A DNA stretch of 64,000 nucleotides from Acanthopleura granulata (taxonomy: Eukaryota; Mollusca; Polyplacophora; Chitonida; Chitonidae), in the NCBI GenBank assembly GCA_016165875.1, contig JABBOT010000016.1:8700946-8764945 (forward strand), written 5' to 3'. Made by a program: the position numbers and the translations under genes. Positions 1-15,600 of the stretch are shown piece after piece (the first letter of the stretch is position 1; the number at the start of each line of letters is the position of its first letter). The notes beneath the pieces were generated by a model. That model had not been told where the DNA came from. It saw only the letters and a list, made by a program, of their open reading frames with translations, and searched no databases.

Positions 1-385
1 TAGTGTCCTGTCTGATGTCTATAGGGTGTCATATCTCTTGTCAATACACTGTGGCTGGGTGGGTGTCATGTCTGGTGTCAATATACTGAAACTGGAAGGG
101 TGTCATTTCTGGTGTCATGAGACTCTGGCTGAGTCATATCATGTCTGTATTTACTTGCACTATGGTAGGCATCAGGCCTGATGTCAACATCCCATGGAGG
201 GGTAGGATGTCATGCCTGGTGTCACGATACCATGGTTGTGTAGGATGTCATGCCTGCTGTCATGATACCGTGGCTGGATAGGGTGTCATGTATGGTGTCA
301 TGATACCATGGCTGGATAGTTTGTCATGCATGGTGTCCTCTGCATGGCATTCCGCTCTGGCAGCACTGTAAACAGGGCTGTGTCA
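1..385 (+). repeat. Minisatellite made from the inside of SINE-B
   Basis: About eight imperfect copies of a ~40-bp unit containing gggtgtcatgtctggtgtc and ataccatggctggat. The same words occur once, in the same order, inside the SINE-B copies elsewhere in the window (for example 3550-3610), and the array is followed by ggcagcactgt, which is also the next SINE-B segment. The array therefore looks like local expansion of an internal part of a SINE. Confidence 0.7.
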
Positions 386-580
386 ATATTCGGACAAGCC
401 GATCACTTTACTGTGATGGTACTAACACACACATTCACACAAGAAAGCAAATCTTTCAAATCACCACTCAGGTCATCAGATGTCTCACATGGCTTGATCT
501 AAAGTTGTCTGTTTTTTATTTTGAAATTGAACATTTTCCCTGAAAATGATCGGAAGTTGTTCTCTGCTGATGTGTTTCAG

Positions 581-624
581 TTTGTCCACCACTCCACCAG
601 TCAGCATGACCACGCCTACTACAG
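581..624 (+). CDS. Stalk exon, Thr/Pro-rich
   Basis: 44-nt exon after the acceptor tgtgtttcag and before the donor gtaata. Read with phase 2 in and phase 1 out it gives a Thr/Ser/Pro-rich peptide (LSTTPPVSMTTPTT), typical of an O-glycosylated extracellular stalk. The outgoing phase matches the transmembrane exon. It is short, so it is supported mainly by phase and composition. Confidence 0.5.
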
Positions 625-3600
625 GTAATACAGTCTTCTCAGCTCGCTTTTACTAAGTCAGGAGTTCAAGCCTATCTCCTGGCAATTCGTCTAACATTTA
701 TAATGTACTGTGCAGGGCTCCAGATAATTTTTTCAGCTGATGAATATTTCGTCGATTTGAAATAAGCAAGAGTGAAATAAGTCAAGTAATTTGCCTCTTG
801 GTTTTAAATGGCTCTATCGAAACGAGTGTTTTGCCATGGTTTCTGTGTTAAAGGTACACTGTATTTGCTCTGGCAAAGACACCAAGAAAATTTATTGTAA
901 TGATTTTACAGGTGACAATAATTAAATGTTCATGTAATAATTGTCATCTCTCATTACACCACCACGATAGTAAGGACATGACAATTGACCGTCCGAATGT
1001 TTTGTCGTGGATATTGCATCACATTTCCTCATTATTTCTGTCAAAGATTAATGTTCTATCAAAGGAATGATCACGCCATTATGAGATATTTATGTAACTG
1101 TTCTGTGTACGGCCAGAGGTATAAATACCACTGCGTTTCGGGAAAAGCCCGCATTTCTAAGCCTATTGGTACTTCTGTTGCTACCATTTCAGTTGCACGT
1201 GTTACAAGAATATAATTATCATCAGAAATAACTGCAAAGGTGTGGCCTTAAAATGTGCTCTGTTGATGTTGCTATCCCATATGTATAACTGCCCCTGTTC
1301 ATGCCCTTAGCTACAAGGGCTGCTGATATGCATAAAAAAATAAGGTTCTTAACATATCCTTATGTTTGGATGTGTAAGATTTTCAAAACTGATGTGTGTT
1401 TTGGGAATAGATATGTACCTGAATCCCTGACTGTCGTCATTGTTTGACCTTAGATTTGGACAAGTTTGAATGTGTGACTACTGAGTGGGTGTGGGAATGA
1501 GAAGGCCAGAGGGAAAATCAGGTGTATGTTGACTGAGCTTATCAACTCGTTATGAAATGCAGTCTATGAACCATTTGAAAAACTCTCATTCTTTTTTTTT
1601 TTCTTTCACAGATTTTCCTTCAAATGGAAATGGTGCGAAATTACATGCTCTTTGGATTTTATTACTTTTGGGCATATTAGGCATAGGTGGTAAGTGTTTT
1701 GTGTTCAATATTGGTAGATACATGCAACATGCACATTACATGTACAGGTACCTTGTTATGATTTTAAGTCCTGTGCCTGTGGAGTTTTCTAATGGCTTCC
1801 CTCAGCAGATAACTAGTCCTTGTCCACCCAGACCACCTGAATCCATGTCCCATGGGTGTGGCTGTGTATACATTGTATTTAGTAGGTCTGTATCCTGTGG
1901 TTTCTTGCTGTACCAGAGGCCGGACCACCCCGATGTCCTGGTGGTTAGAGTGTCCACCTCAAGTTTGGGTCGCAGTACAATGACCCGAAGCCTCCCACCA
2001 ATACGGTCGCTGTGAGTTCAAAACCAGGTCATGCTGGCTTCGTCTCCGGCTGTATGTGAGAAGGTCTGCCAACAACCTGCAGATGGTGTTGGGTTTTTCC
2101 CCGGGCTCTGCCCGGTTTCCTCCCTTCACAATGCTGGCCGCCGCCATATAAGTGAAGTATTTTTGAGTATGGCGTAAAACACCAATCAAATAAATAAATA
2201 AATAAGCCAAGGTTGGGAGATTCAGGTTCAATACCGAGTCGGGTCATATCAAAGATTTTAAAAATGATATTTTTTGCTGCTTCACTTGGTGCTCAGCACC
2301 GAGAGGTTAGAGCAAGGAAACAGGGCTGGTCACTATAATGTGGGGTGTCCCGTGTGGTGTCTTTGGCATGATGTTTGAGTGGCACCAGTACATTGACAAC
2401 ATGGACTCGCCCTGACATACCAGAGGCCATGCCCTCATCCTTACAGGGTTGACTTTACCATTACTGATGCAGGATTCTAGATGATTGGGTCACCTGAATC
2501 AGCTGTCACATCAATACGATTTTATATTTTTGTCATATGTTTTCAGGTGTTTTCTTCTACGGATGGAGAAGAAAATTATGTAAGTGTAAAGTGAGAAAGC
2601 TTTTTTCACATTCAAAACCTGCCATTTGGGCCATAAAGTTTTGCTGAGAAGGTCATTCTAACTTACAGAATGTTTCTTGACCATTTCACTCTGTACATAC
2701 ATCAGTTTGCCTGTAAATGAGATTGATTTGAATTGCATGTACTTGTGTATCAGTAATTTGTGATTGTCAGCCTGGAAATAAAAAAATGTGGTGTTGCCAG
2801 TACCCAACCATACCATTAAAAATGTATTCAGGGGGCCTCCATTGCCAAGGGGATTACCTCGCCAGCTTGACGTAATAATGCAGTTGTCTAGTCGTTGTGA
2901 GTTTAAGTCCAACTCATGCTGGCTTCCTCTCCGGCCGTACGTGGGTAACATCTGCCAAAAAGCTGTGGTTGGTATCCCTCAGGGTGTCTCCGTTTTTTCT
3001 CACCATAATGCTGGCAGCCGTCATTTAAGTGAAATATTTTTGAGTATGGCGCAAAACACCAAAAAATCAAATAAATGAAAAAAAACGTATTGAACAAAAT
3101 TAATTTTCTGTTTTCAAACAAAATCCTTTTTTTTCACTGCAAACAATAAACTGTGAACAAGAATGAGTGTTCATCATGTTTTGAGACAAATTGTTCATGT
3201 TTGTTACTCAGTCATTGACCCAGGGGTTTCGACATTTAGGTTTGCAGATCCGATGTCTGGGCAGGTTCTTTGGGGGTCAAAGCCAGCAAACACGGCATGA
3301 TAACGGACCAGTTGGAGACGGTGAGTGTTATTATAAGTAAAGATGACTGCCAAAAAAATGTCATTTATGTAGTTATTCATTTGATTGGGGTTTACTACCA
3401 AACATGCCAAACCCTAAGAAGCTTTCCCTTATCCAGTAACGGGGTTGGGAGATCCGGGATCAATCCTTGGTCGCATCATACCAAAGACTTTAAAAAATGA
3501 TACTTGTGTCTCTCTAGTACTGAGATGTTAGAACAAGGAAAGAGGAGTGGTCGGCCCTGTGTCAGTGTAATGTGACTGGATGGGGTGTCTTGTCTGGTGT

Positions 3601-6600
3601 CTTCAGCATGATATCTCACTGGTGGCGGCATGCCACAAGATGACACAGTATGTAGACATTATAAGCACCCCTCATCATCACATAACTGAAAAATTGTTGA
3701 GTAGGACGTTAAACCCAAACGTACGTACATGTACATACATATCTTATCCAACGACAGCATTTTTTTATATACATGTATTTACTTACCAGTGTTTTACACT
3801 CTACCCCAGAATATTTCCTCTATATGAAAGCAGCCAGTATTACAATGGATGGAAAACCCATGACCATCTGCAGGTTACTGGCACCCCTTCTAAGGTACAT
3901 ACCAGCAATCTAGAATCATTACACTGTGCTGGCACATTCACCCCGGTTAGTATTTATGAGCGGAGAAAACCATGCTCCCAGAGTACGCTAGCCCCATAAT
4001 ATCCGCTCTACCTGATAAGACCATATTAGCAGGAAATGCTTCTGTGCTTCAGTAACTGCAAGACTAAAGCTTATCTGGTACGGAATCCTTGACTTGCACC
4101 TTTTATAAAACAATTCACTTTGAGGTCACGAGATGTGGGACCCTTCTGGGTCAGGTCATACCAAAGGCTTTAAAAATGGTACTTGTTGCTGCCGCGCTTG
4201 ATCCTCAGTATTGTGAGGTTAGAGTAAGGAAACTCCAGTGTCAGTATAATGTGACTGAGTTGCTGTCACGTCTGGTGTCTTGGGCTCAAGTGGCGGCAGC
4301 ACTTTAGTTGGGTGGACTTGCCCTACCACAAGGAGACACAACATATCTACAGTCTAAGGACTTCTTAACATCATATGACTGAAAAATTGTTCAGTTCAAT
4401 GTAAAGGCCCAGGCATACATACATTACAGGTGAAGGAGCTAGACTTTCTGATGGAAATCTCCAGAATTCACACAGTAAGACTGGTCCTACAGAAGAGCAG
4501 GTCTCCCTCCTGGCTGAAATTCACCACTCTGAAGGTGATACAGCCTCTGGTCAAACCACTGGTAAGATTATCACTGTCTTCTGGTAAAAACATGAATGAG
4601 TTGGGGAAAAATTTCAGTGATGGGAATGTTTACAAACCGCAAGGGGACCACAGGCACAATACAAGCAGGCTACACACAAAACTACTAAGATGTTAAAAAC
4701 AAACCACTAGTACACTGCAGAAAAGTACAAGCAGGCTACAGACAAATTACTAAGATGTTGCAGGTACACCACTAGCAAACTACTGACAAACCACTATGGT
4801 GTTACAGATAAACCACTAAGATGTTACAGCCAAACATTAAGATGCTACAGACAAACCACTGAAATGGTATGGGCAAACCTCAAGCAGACTGCAGACAAGC
4901 CACAAGCAGGCTGTAGACGAAGCATTTTGAAGCTAGAGGCACACCACTAGCAGACTACAGACAAACCACTATGATGTTACGGACAAACCACTAAGATACT
5001 ACAGCCAAACAGTAAGATGCTACAGACAAACCACTGAAATGCTTTTACAAACCACAAGCTGACTGCAGACAAGCCACAAGCAGGCTGCAAATGAAGAACT
5101 TTGAAGCTGGAGGCAAACCACTCACAGGTCACAGACAAACCACAAACAGACTACAGACATACTATGATCCAATTACAGACAAACCCCCCACAGGTTACAT
5201 ACCAACCACTCAGAGGTCACAGACAAACCAATGAAAGGTTACAAGAAAAGCAATTGCAGGTTGCAGGAAAAACACAAGCAGGCTGTAGACAAACCACGTA
5301 GAGAGTAGAGGGACACCACTGCAGATTACAGACAAACCAAAAGGAGACTACAAACCAGAAGGCAGACTACAGACAAACCACAAGCAGACAACAGACAAGC
5401 TACAAGCAGACTAGACAAATCACAAGCAGATCAGAGACAAACTTACACAGGCTACAAACAAACCACTAAGATACTACGAACAAACAACAAGCAGACTACA
5501 TACGAACCAGAAGCAGGCTGGAGCACTTAGAGTCTAAAGACGAAGCATTTGCAGGTTGTAGACAAACTACAAAAACGTTGCACAAAGCACACGCCGGTTT
5601 CAGACAAACCACTCACTGGTTACAGACAAACCACTGGAAGGTTGCAGAAAAATCACACGCAGCCTTCAAACAAACCACTAAGATGCTATGGACAAACCAC
5701 AAGTGGACTGCAGACCATCTACAAGTTGGTTACACACACCACTCAAAAGTTACAAACAACCCATTCACAGGTTGCAGACAAACCACTCGCAGGCTATGGA
5801 CAACCCATTCGCAGACCACTAAGATGTTACAGGCAAACCACTAAAATGCTATAATGAAGCCAGCAAGATGCTACCGACAAACCACTGAAATGCTATGGAC
5901 AAACCATACACAGACTGCACACAAGCCACAAGCAAGCTGTGGACGAAGCACTTTGAAGCTAGAGGCAAACCACAAACAAACCACAGACAAACTATGATCC
6001 GATTGAAGACAAACTATTCACAGGTCACAGACAAGCCACCAACAGCTTACAAGCAAACCAATCGCAGGTTGCAGGAAACACACAAGCAGGCTGTAGACAA
6101 ACCACTTAGAGACTAGAGGCAAGCCACTGCAGACTACGGACAAACCACAAGCAGACTACAGACAAACCACAAGCAGACTACAGACAAACCACAAGCAGAC
6201 TAGACAAACCAAAAGTAGATTCAACAAACCACAAGCAGACTAGACAAACCACAAACCGACCACAGACAAACCACACACAGGCTGCAAACAAACCAGTAAG
6301 ATACTACGAACAAACCACAAGCAGGCTGTAGACAGAGCACTTACAATCTAGAGGCAAAGTATTTTCAGGTTCTAGACAAACCACAAAAAGGTTAAGCAAA
6401 GCACAAGCTGGTTTCAGACAAACCACTTGCAGGTTGCAGAAAAATTACATGCAGGCTATAAACAACCCACTAAGATGCTTTGGACAAACCACAAGAAGAC
6501 TGCAGACAAACTGCAAGTTGGTTACATGCACCACTCAAAAGTTACAAACAACCCACTGGCAGGTCACAGACAAACCACTCAAAGACCACTAAGATGCTAC

Positions 6601-9600
6601 AGGCAAATCACTAAGATGCTATAATCAGACCAGTAGGATGCTACAGGCTATTAACTAGGTCACTTGTAAGAGACATTGTACGAAGAGGGTATGGGCAAGT
6701 CACTCAAAGGATACAGACAATGACAGAAACCCCACCACTGGTAGCCTTTCTTTCTGAACAGCGCAGACAAACAGTGATTGAGGCTTACAAAGTCCATCGT
6801 TAGAAATCAAAAGAAATATTCTAATTGTATTTTCTTTGTAATAATGTGCATGTCCAACATATGGATGTGTTTTAGATATGGGATCATATGCATATCTCTT
6901 CGTCACATGTGAGACAGATTGTCAGTGAGAGTTTGGTGGTTTAATACACTAGGCACTCTTTCCTCCACCTGTGAAACCGTCCATCATCATGTCTGTGAGA
7001 GATTCTTGGGCATGGTGTCAAACAACAACCAATCAAGTAAATTTTAAAAAAATTACAGGTGAAAGGAGTGCCTCGTTGGCCTGGTGCTTTGAGCCTTCAC
7101 ATCGAGGTTGCGAGATTCATGATGCCTCTGGATCAGGTCATACCAAAGGCTTTATAAATGGTACTTGTTGCTGCCGAGCTTGATGCTCAGCATTGAGATG
7201 TTAGAGTAAGGAAACAGAACTGGTCAGCTCAGTGTCAGTATAATGTGACTGGGTAGGGTGTCTTGGGCTCCATTGGCAGCAGCACTGTGGGTAGATGGAC
7301 TTGCCCTACCACAAGAAGACACAACATATCTACAATCTAAGGACTTCTTAACATCATATGACTGAAAAATTGTTCAGTTCAATGTAAAGGCCCAGGCATA
7401 CGTACATTACAGGTGAAGGAGCTGGACTTTCTGATGGAAGTCTCCAGAATTCACACAGTGAGACTGGTCCTACAGAAGAGCAGGGCTCCCTCCTAGCTGA
7501 AATTCACCACTCTGAAGGTGACACAGCCTCTGGTCAAACCACTGGTAAGATTATCACTGTCTTCTGGTAAAAACATGAATGAGTTGGGGAAAAATTTCAG
7601 TGATGGGAATTTTCACAAACCACAAGGAGACTACAGGCATAATACAAGCAGGCTACAGACAAAACTACTAAGATGTTAAAAACAAACCACTAGTACACTG
7701 CAGAAAAGTACAAGCAGGCTACAGACAAATTACTAAGATGTTGCAGGTACACCACTAGCAAACTACTGACAAACCACTATGGTGTTACAGATAAACCACT
7801 AAGATGTTACAGCCAAACATTAAGATGCTACAGACAAACCACTGAAATGGTATGGGCAAACCTCAAGCAGACTGCAGACAAGCCACAAGCAGGCTGTAGA
7901 CGAAGCATTTTGAAGCTAGAGGCACACCACTAGCAGACTACAGACAAACCACTATGATGTTACGGACAAACCACTAAGATACTACAGCCAAACAGTAAGA
8001 TGCTACAGACAAACCACTGAAATGCTTTTACAAACCACAAGCTGACTGCAGACAAGCCACAAGCAGGCTGCAAATGAAGAACTTTGAAGCTGGAGGCAAA
8101 CCACTCACAGGTCACAGACAAACCACAAACAGACTACAGACATACTATGATCCAATTACAGACAAACCCCCCACAGGTTACATACCAACCACTCAGAGGT
8201 CACAGACAAACCAATGAAAGGTTACAAGAAAAGCAATTGCAGGTTGCAGGAAAAACACAAGCAGGCTGTAGACAAACCACGTAGAGAGTAGAGGGACACC
8301 ACTGCAGATTACAGACAAACCAAAAGGAGACTACAAACCAGAAGGCAGACTACAGACAAACCACAAGCAGACAACAGACAAGCTACAAGCAGACTAGACA
8401 AATCACAAGCAGATCAGAGACAAACTTACACAGGCTACAAACAAACCACTAAGATACTACGAACAAACAACAAGCAGACTACATACGAACCAGAAGCAGG
8501 CTGGAGCACTTAGAGTCTAAAGACGAAGCATTTGCAGGTTGTAGACAAACTACAAAAACGTTGCACAAAGCACACGCCGGTTTCAGACAAACCACTCACT
8601 GGTTACAGACAAACCACTGGAAGGTTGCAGAAAAATCACACGCAGCCTTCAAACAAACCACTAAGATGCTATGGACAAACCACAAGTGGACTGCAGACCA
8701 TCTACAAGTTGGTTACACACACCACTCAAAAGTTACAAACAACCCATTCACAGGTTGCAGACAAACCACTCGCAGGCTATGGACAACCCATTCGCAGACC
8801 ACTAAGATGTTACAGGCAAACCACTAAAATGCTATAATGAAGCCAGCAAGATGCTACCGACAAACCACTGAAATGCTATGGACAAACCATACACAGACTG
8901 CACACAAGCCACAAGCAAGCTGTGGACGAAGCACTTTGAAGCTAGAGGCAAACCACAAACAAACCACAGACAAACTATGATCCGATTGAAGACAAACTAT
9001 TCACAGGTCACAGACAAGCCACCAACAGCTTACAAGCAAACCAATCGCAGGTTGCAGGAAACACACAAGCAGGCTGTAGACAAACCACTTAGAGACTAGA
9101 GGCAAGCCACTGCAGACTACGGACAAACCACAAGCAGACTACAGACAAACCACAAGCAGACTACAGACAAACCACAAGCAGACTAGACAAACCAAAAGTA
9201 GATTCAACAAACCACAAGCAGACTAGACAAACCACAAACCGACCACAGACAAACCACACACAGGCTGCAAACAAACCAGTAAGATACTACGAACAAACCA
9301 CAAGCAGGCTGTAGACAGAGCACTTACAATCTAGAGGCAAAGTATTTTCAGGTTCTAGACAAACCACAAAAAGGTTAAGCAAAGCACAAGCTGGTTTCAG
9401 ACAAACCACTTGCAGGTTGCAGAAAAATTACATGCAGGCTATAAACAACCCACTAAGATGCTTTGGACAAACCACAAGAAGACTGCAGACAAACTGCAAG
9501 TTGGTTACATGCACCACTCAAAAGTTACAAACAACCCACTGGCAGGTCACAGACAAACCACTCAAAGACCACTAAGATGCTACAGGCAAATCACTAAGAT

Positions 9601-12600
9601 GCTATAATCAGACCAGTAGGATGCTACAGGCTATTAACTAGGTCACTTGTAAGAGACATTGTACGAAGAGGGTATGGGCAAGTCACTCAAAGGATACAGA
9701 CAATGACAGAAACCCCACCACTGGTAGCCTTTCTTTCTGAACAGCGCAGACAAACAGTGATTGAGGCTTACAAAGTCCATCGTTAGAAATCAAAAGAAAT
9801 ATTCTAATTGTATTTTCTTTGTAATAATGTGCATGTCCAACATATGGATGTGTTTTAGATATGGGATCATATGCATATCTCTTCGTCACATGTGAGACAG
9901 ATTGTCAGTGAGAGTTTGGTGGTTTAATACACTAGGCACTCTTTCCTCCACCTGTGAAACCGTCCATCATCATGTCTGTGAGAGATTCTTGGGCATGGTG
10001 TCAAACAACAACCAATCAAGTAAATTTTAAAAAAATTACAGGTGAAAGGAGTGCCTCGTTGGCCTGGTGCTTTGAGCCTTCACATCGAGGTTGCGAGATT
10101 CATGATGCCTCTGGATCAGGTCATACCAAAGGCTTTATAAATGGTACTTGTTGCTGCCGAGCTTGATGCTCAGCATTGAGATGTTAGAGTAAGGAAACAG
10201 AACTGGTCAGCTCAGTGTCAGTATAATGTGACTGGGTAGGGTGTCTTGGGCTCCATTGGCAGCAGCACTGTGGGTAGATGGACTTGCCCTACCACAAGAA
10301 GACACAACATATCTACAATCTAAGGACTTCTTAACATCATATGACTGAAAAATTGTTCAGTTCAATGTAAAGGCCCAGGCATACGTACATTACAGGTGAA
10401 GGAGCTAGACTTTCTGATGGAAGTCTCCAGAATTCACACAGTGAGACTGGTCCTACAGAAGAGCAGGGCTCCCTCCTAGCTGAAATTCACCACTCTGAAG
10501 GTGACACAGCCTCTGGTCAAACCACTGGTAAGATTATCACTGTCTTCTGGTAAAAACATGAATGAGTTGGGGAAAAATTTCAGTGATGGGAATTTTCACA
10601 AACCACAAGGAGACTACAGGCATAATACAAGCAGGCTACAGACAAAACTACTAAGATGTTAAAAACAAACCACTAGTACACTGCAGAAAAGTACAAGCAG
10701 GCTACAGACAAATTACTAAGATGTTGCAGGTACACCACTAGCAAACTACTGACAAACCACTATGGTGTTACAGATAAACCACTAAGATGTTACAGCCAAA
10801 CATTAAGATGCTACAGACAAACCACTGAAATGGTATGGGCAAACCTCAAGCAGACTGCAGACAAGCCACAAGCAGGCTGTAGACGAAGCATTTTGAAGCT
10901 AGAGGCACACCACTAGCAGACTACAGACAAACCACTATGATGTTACGGACAAACCACTAAGATACTACAGCCAAACAGTAAGATGCTACAGACAAACCAC
11001 TGAAATGCTTTTACAAACCACAAGCTGACTGCAGACAAGCCACAAGCAGGCTGCAAATGAAGAACTTTGAAGCTGGAGGCAAACCACTCACAGGTCACAG
11101 ACAAACCACAAACAGACTACAGACATACTATGATCCAATTACAGACAAACCACCCACAGGTTACATACCAACCACTCAGAGGTCACAGACAAACCAATGA
11201 AAGGTTACAAGAAAAGCAATTGCAGGTTGCAGGAAAAACACAAGCAGGCTGTAGACAAACCACGTAGAGAGTAGAGGGACACCACTGCAGATTACAGACA
11301 AACCAAAAGGAGACTACAAACCAGAAGGCAGACTACAGACAAACCACAAGCAGACAACAGACAAGCTACAAGCAGACTAGACAAATCACAAGCAGATCAG
11401 AGACAAACTTACACAGGCTACAAACAAACCACTAAGATACTACGAACAAACAACAAGCAGACTACATACGAACCAGAAGCAGGCTGGAGCACTTAGAGTC
11501 TAAAGACGAAGCATTTGCAGGTTGTAGACAAACTACAAAAACGTTGCACAAAGCACACGCCGGTTTCAGACAAACCACTCACTGGTTACAGACAAACCAC
11601 TGGAAGGTTGCAGAAAAATCACACGCAGCCTTCAAACAAACCACTAAGATGCTATGGACAAACCACAAGTGGACTGCAGACCATCTACAAGTTGGTTACA
11701 CACACCACTCAAAAGTTACAAACAACCCATTCACAGGTTGCAGACAAACCACTCGCAGGCTATGGACAACCCATTCGCAGACCACTAAGATGTTACAGGC
11801 AAACCACTAAAATGCTATAATGAAGCCAGCAAGATGCTACCGACAAACCACTGAAATGCTATGGACAAACCATACACAGACTGCACACAAGCCACAAGCA
11901 AGCTGTGGACGAAGCACTTTGAAGCTAGAGGCAAACCACAAACAAACCACAGACAAACTATGATCCGATTGAAGACAAACTATTCACAGGTCACAGACAA
12001 GCCACCAACAGCTTACAAGCAAACCAATCGCAGGTTGCAGGAAACACACAAGCAGGCTGTAGACAAACCACTTAGAGACTAGAGGCAAGCCACTGCAGAC
12101 TACGGACAAACCACAAGCAGACTACAGACAAACCACAAGCAGACTACAGACAAACCACAAGCAGACTAGACAAACCAAAAGTAGATTCAACAAACCACAA
12201 GCAGACTAGACAAACCACAAACCGACCACAGACAAACCACACACAGGCTGCAAACAAACCAGTAAGATACTACGAACAAACCACAAGCAGGCTGTAGACA
12301 GAGCACTTACAATCTAGAGGCAAAGTATTTTCAGGTTCTAGACAAACCACAAAAAGGTTAAGCAAAGCACAAGCTGGTTTCAGACAAACCACTTGCAGGT
12401 TGCAGAAAAATTACATGCAGGCTATAAACAACCCACTAAGATGCTTTGGACAAACCACAAGAAGACTGCAGACAAACTGCAAGTTGGTTACATGCACCAC
12501 TCAAAAGTTACAAACAACCCACTGGCAGGTCACAGACAAACCACTCAAAGACCACTAAGATGCTACAGGCAAATCACTAAGATGCTATAATCAGACCAGT

Positions 12601-15600
12601 AGGATGCTACAGGCTATTAACTAGGTCACTTGTAAGAGACATTGTACGAAGAGGGTATGGGCAAGTCACTCAAAGGATACAGACAATGACAGAAACCCCA
12701 CCACTGGTAGCCTTTCTTTCTGAACAGCGCAGACAAACAGTGATTGAGGCTTACAAAGTCCATCGTTAGAAATCAAAAGAAATATTCTAATTGTATTTTC
12801 TTTGTAATAATGTGCATGTCCAACATATGGATGTGTTTTAGATATGGGATCATATGCATATCTCTTCGTCACATGTGAGACAGATTGTCAGTGAGAGTTT
12901 GGTGGTTTAATACACTAGGCACTCTTTCCTCCACCTGTGAAACCGTCCATCATCATGTCTGTGAGAGATTCTTGGGCATGGTGTCAAACAACAACCAATC
13001 AAGTAAATTTTAAAAAAATTACAGGTGAAAGGAGTGCCTCGTTGGCCTGGTGCTTTGAGCCTTCACATCGAGGTTGCGAGATTCATGATGCCTCTGGATC
13101 AGGTCATACCAAAGGCTTTATAAATGGTACTTGTTGCTGCCGAGCTTGATGCTCAGCATTGAGATGTTAGAGTAAGGAAACAGAACTGGTCAGCTCAGTG
13201 TCAGTATAATGTGACTGGGTAGGGTGTCTTGGGCTCCATTGGCAGCAGCACTGTGGGTAGATGGACTTGCCCTACCACAAGAAGACACAACATATCTACA
13301 ATCTAAGGACTTCTTAACATCATATGACTGAAAAATTGTTCAGTTCAATGTAAAGGCCCAGGCATACGTACATTACAGGTGAAGGAGCTAGACTTTCTGA
13401 TGGAAGTCTCCAGAATTCACACAGTGAGACTGGTCCTACAGAAGAGCAGGGCTCCCTCCTGGCTGAAATTCACCACTCTGAAGGTGACACAGCCTCTGGT
13501 CAAACCACTGGTAAGATTATCACTGTCTTCTGGTAAAAACATGAATGAGTTGGGGAAAAATTTCAGTGATGGGAATTTTCACAAACCACAAGGAGACTAC
13601 AGGCATAATACAAGCAGGCTACAGACAAAACTACTAAGATGTTAAAAACAAACCACTAGTACACTGCAGAAAAGTACAAGCAGGCTACAGACAAATTACT
13701 AAGATGTTGCAGGTACACCACTAGCAAACTACTGACAAACCACTATGGTGTTACAGATAAACCACTAAGATGTTACAGCCAAACATTAAGATGCTACAGA
13801 CAAACCACTGAAATGGTATGGGCAAACCTCAAGCAGACTGCAGACAAGCCACAAGCAGGCTGTAGACGAAGCATTTTGAAGCTAGAGGCACACCACTAGC
13901 AGACTACAGACAAACCACTATGATGTTACGGACAAACCACTAAGATACTACAGCCAAACAGTAAGATGCTACAGACAAACCACTGAAATGCTTTTACAAA
14001 CCACAAGCTGACTGCAGACAAGCCACAAGCAGGCTGCAAATGAAGAACTTTGAAGCTGGAGGCAAACCACTCACAGGTCACAGACAAACCACAAACAGAC
14101 TACAGACATACTATGATCCAATTACAGACAAACCACCCACAGGTTACATACCAACCACTCAGAGGTCACAGACAAACCAATGAAAGGTTACAAGAAAAGC
14201 AATTGCAGGTTGCAGGAAAAACACAAGCAGGCTGTAGACAAACCACGTAGAGAGTAGAGGGACACCACTGCAGATTACAGACAAACCAAAAGGAGACTAC
14301 AAACCAGAAGGCAGACTACAGACAAACCACAAGCAGACAACAGACAAGCTACAAGCAGACTAGACAAATCACAAGCAGATCAGAGACAAACTTACACAGG
14401 CTACAAACAAACCACTAAGATACTACGAACAAACAACAAGCAGACTACATACGAACCAGAAGCAGGCTGGAGCACTTAGAGTCTAAAGACGAAGCATTTG
14501 CAGGTTGTAGACAAACTACAAAAACGTTGCACAAAGCACACGCCGGTTTCAGACAAACCACTCACTGGTTACAGACAAACCACTGGAAGGTTGCAGAAAA
14601 ATCACACGCAGCCTTCAAACAAACCACTAAGATGCTATGGACAAACCACAAGTGGACTGCAGACCATCTACAAGTTGGTTACACACACCACTCAAAAGTT
14701 ACAAACAACCCATTCACAGGTTGCAGACAAACCACTCGCAGGCTATGGACAACCCATTCGCAGACCACTAAGATGTTACAGGCAAACCACTAAAATGCTA
14801 TAATGAAGCCAGCAAGATGCTACCGACAAACCACTGAAATGCTATGGACAAACCATACACAGACTGCACACAAGCCACAAGCAAGCTGTGGACGAAGCAC
14901 TTTGAAGCTAGAGGCAAACCACAAACAAACCACAGACAAACTATGATCCGATTGAAGACAAACTATTCACAGGTCACAGACAAGCCACCAACAGCTTACA
15001 AGCAAACCAATCGCAGGTTGCAGGAAACACACAAGCAGGCTGTAGACAAACCACTTAGAGACTAGAGGCAAGCCACTGCAGACTACGGACAAACCACAAG
15101 CAGACTACAGACAAACCACAAGCAGACTACAGACAAACCACAAGCAGACTAGACAAACCAAAAGTAGATTCAACAAACCACAAGCAGACTAGACAAACCA
15201 CAAACCGACCACAGACAAACCACACACAGGCTGCAAACAAACCAGTAAGATACTACGAACAAACCACAAGCAGGCTGTAGACAGAGCACTTACAATCTAG
15301 AGGCAAAGTATTTTCAGGTTCTAGACAAACCACAAAAAGGTTAAGCAAAGCACAAGCTGGTTTCAGACAAACCACTTGCAGGTTGCAGAAAAATTACATG
15401 CAGGCTATAAACAACCCACTAAGATGCTTTGGACAAACCACAAGAAGACTGCAGACAAACTGCAAGTTGGTTACATGCACCACTCAAAAGTTACAAACAA
15501 CCCACTGGCAGGTCACAGACAAACCACTCAAAGACCACTAAGATGCTACAGGCAAATCACTAAGATGCTATAATCAGACCAGTAGGATGCTACAGGCTAT

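Noticed and set aside
4430..4561. Phase-0 reading of the linker exon (starts VKELDFLMEIS)
   Set aside because: Interrupted by TAG in three of six copies and out of phase with the CARD exon.
4640..6660. Many open frames rich in Gln/Thr/Lys that look like a repetitive protein (for example around 5101 and 5549)
   Set aside because: They follow from the 22-bp monomer, which lacks stops in some frames; the frame drifts with each monomer and the ORFs lie between spliced exons.
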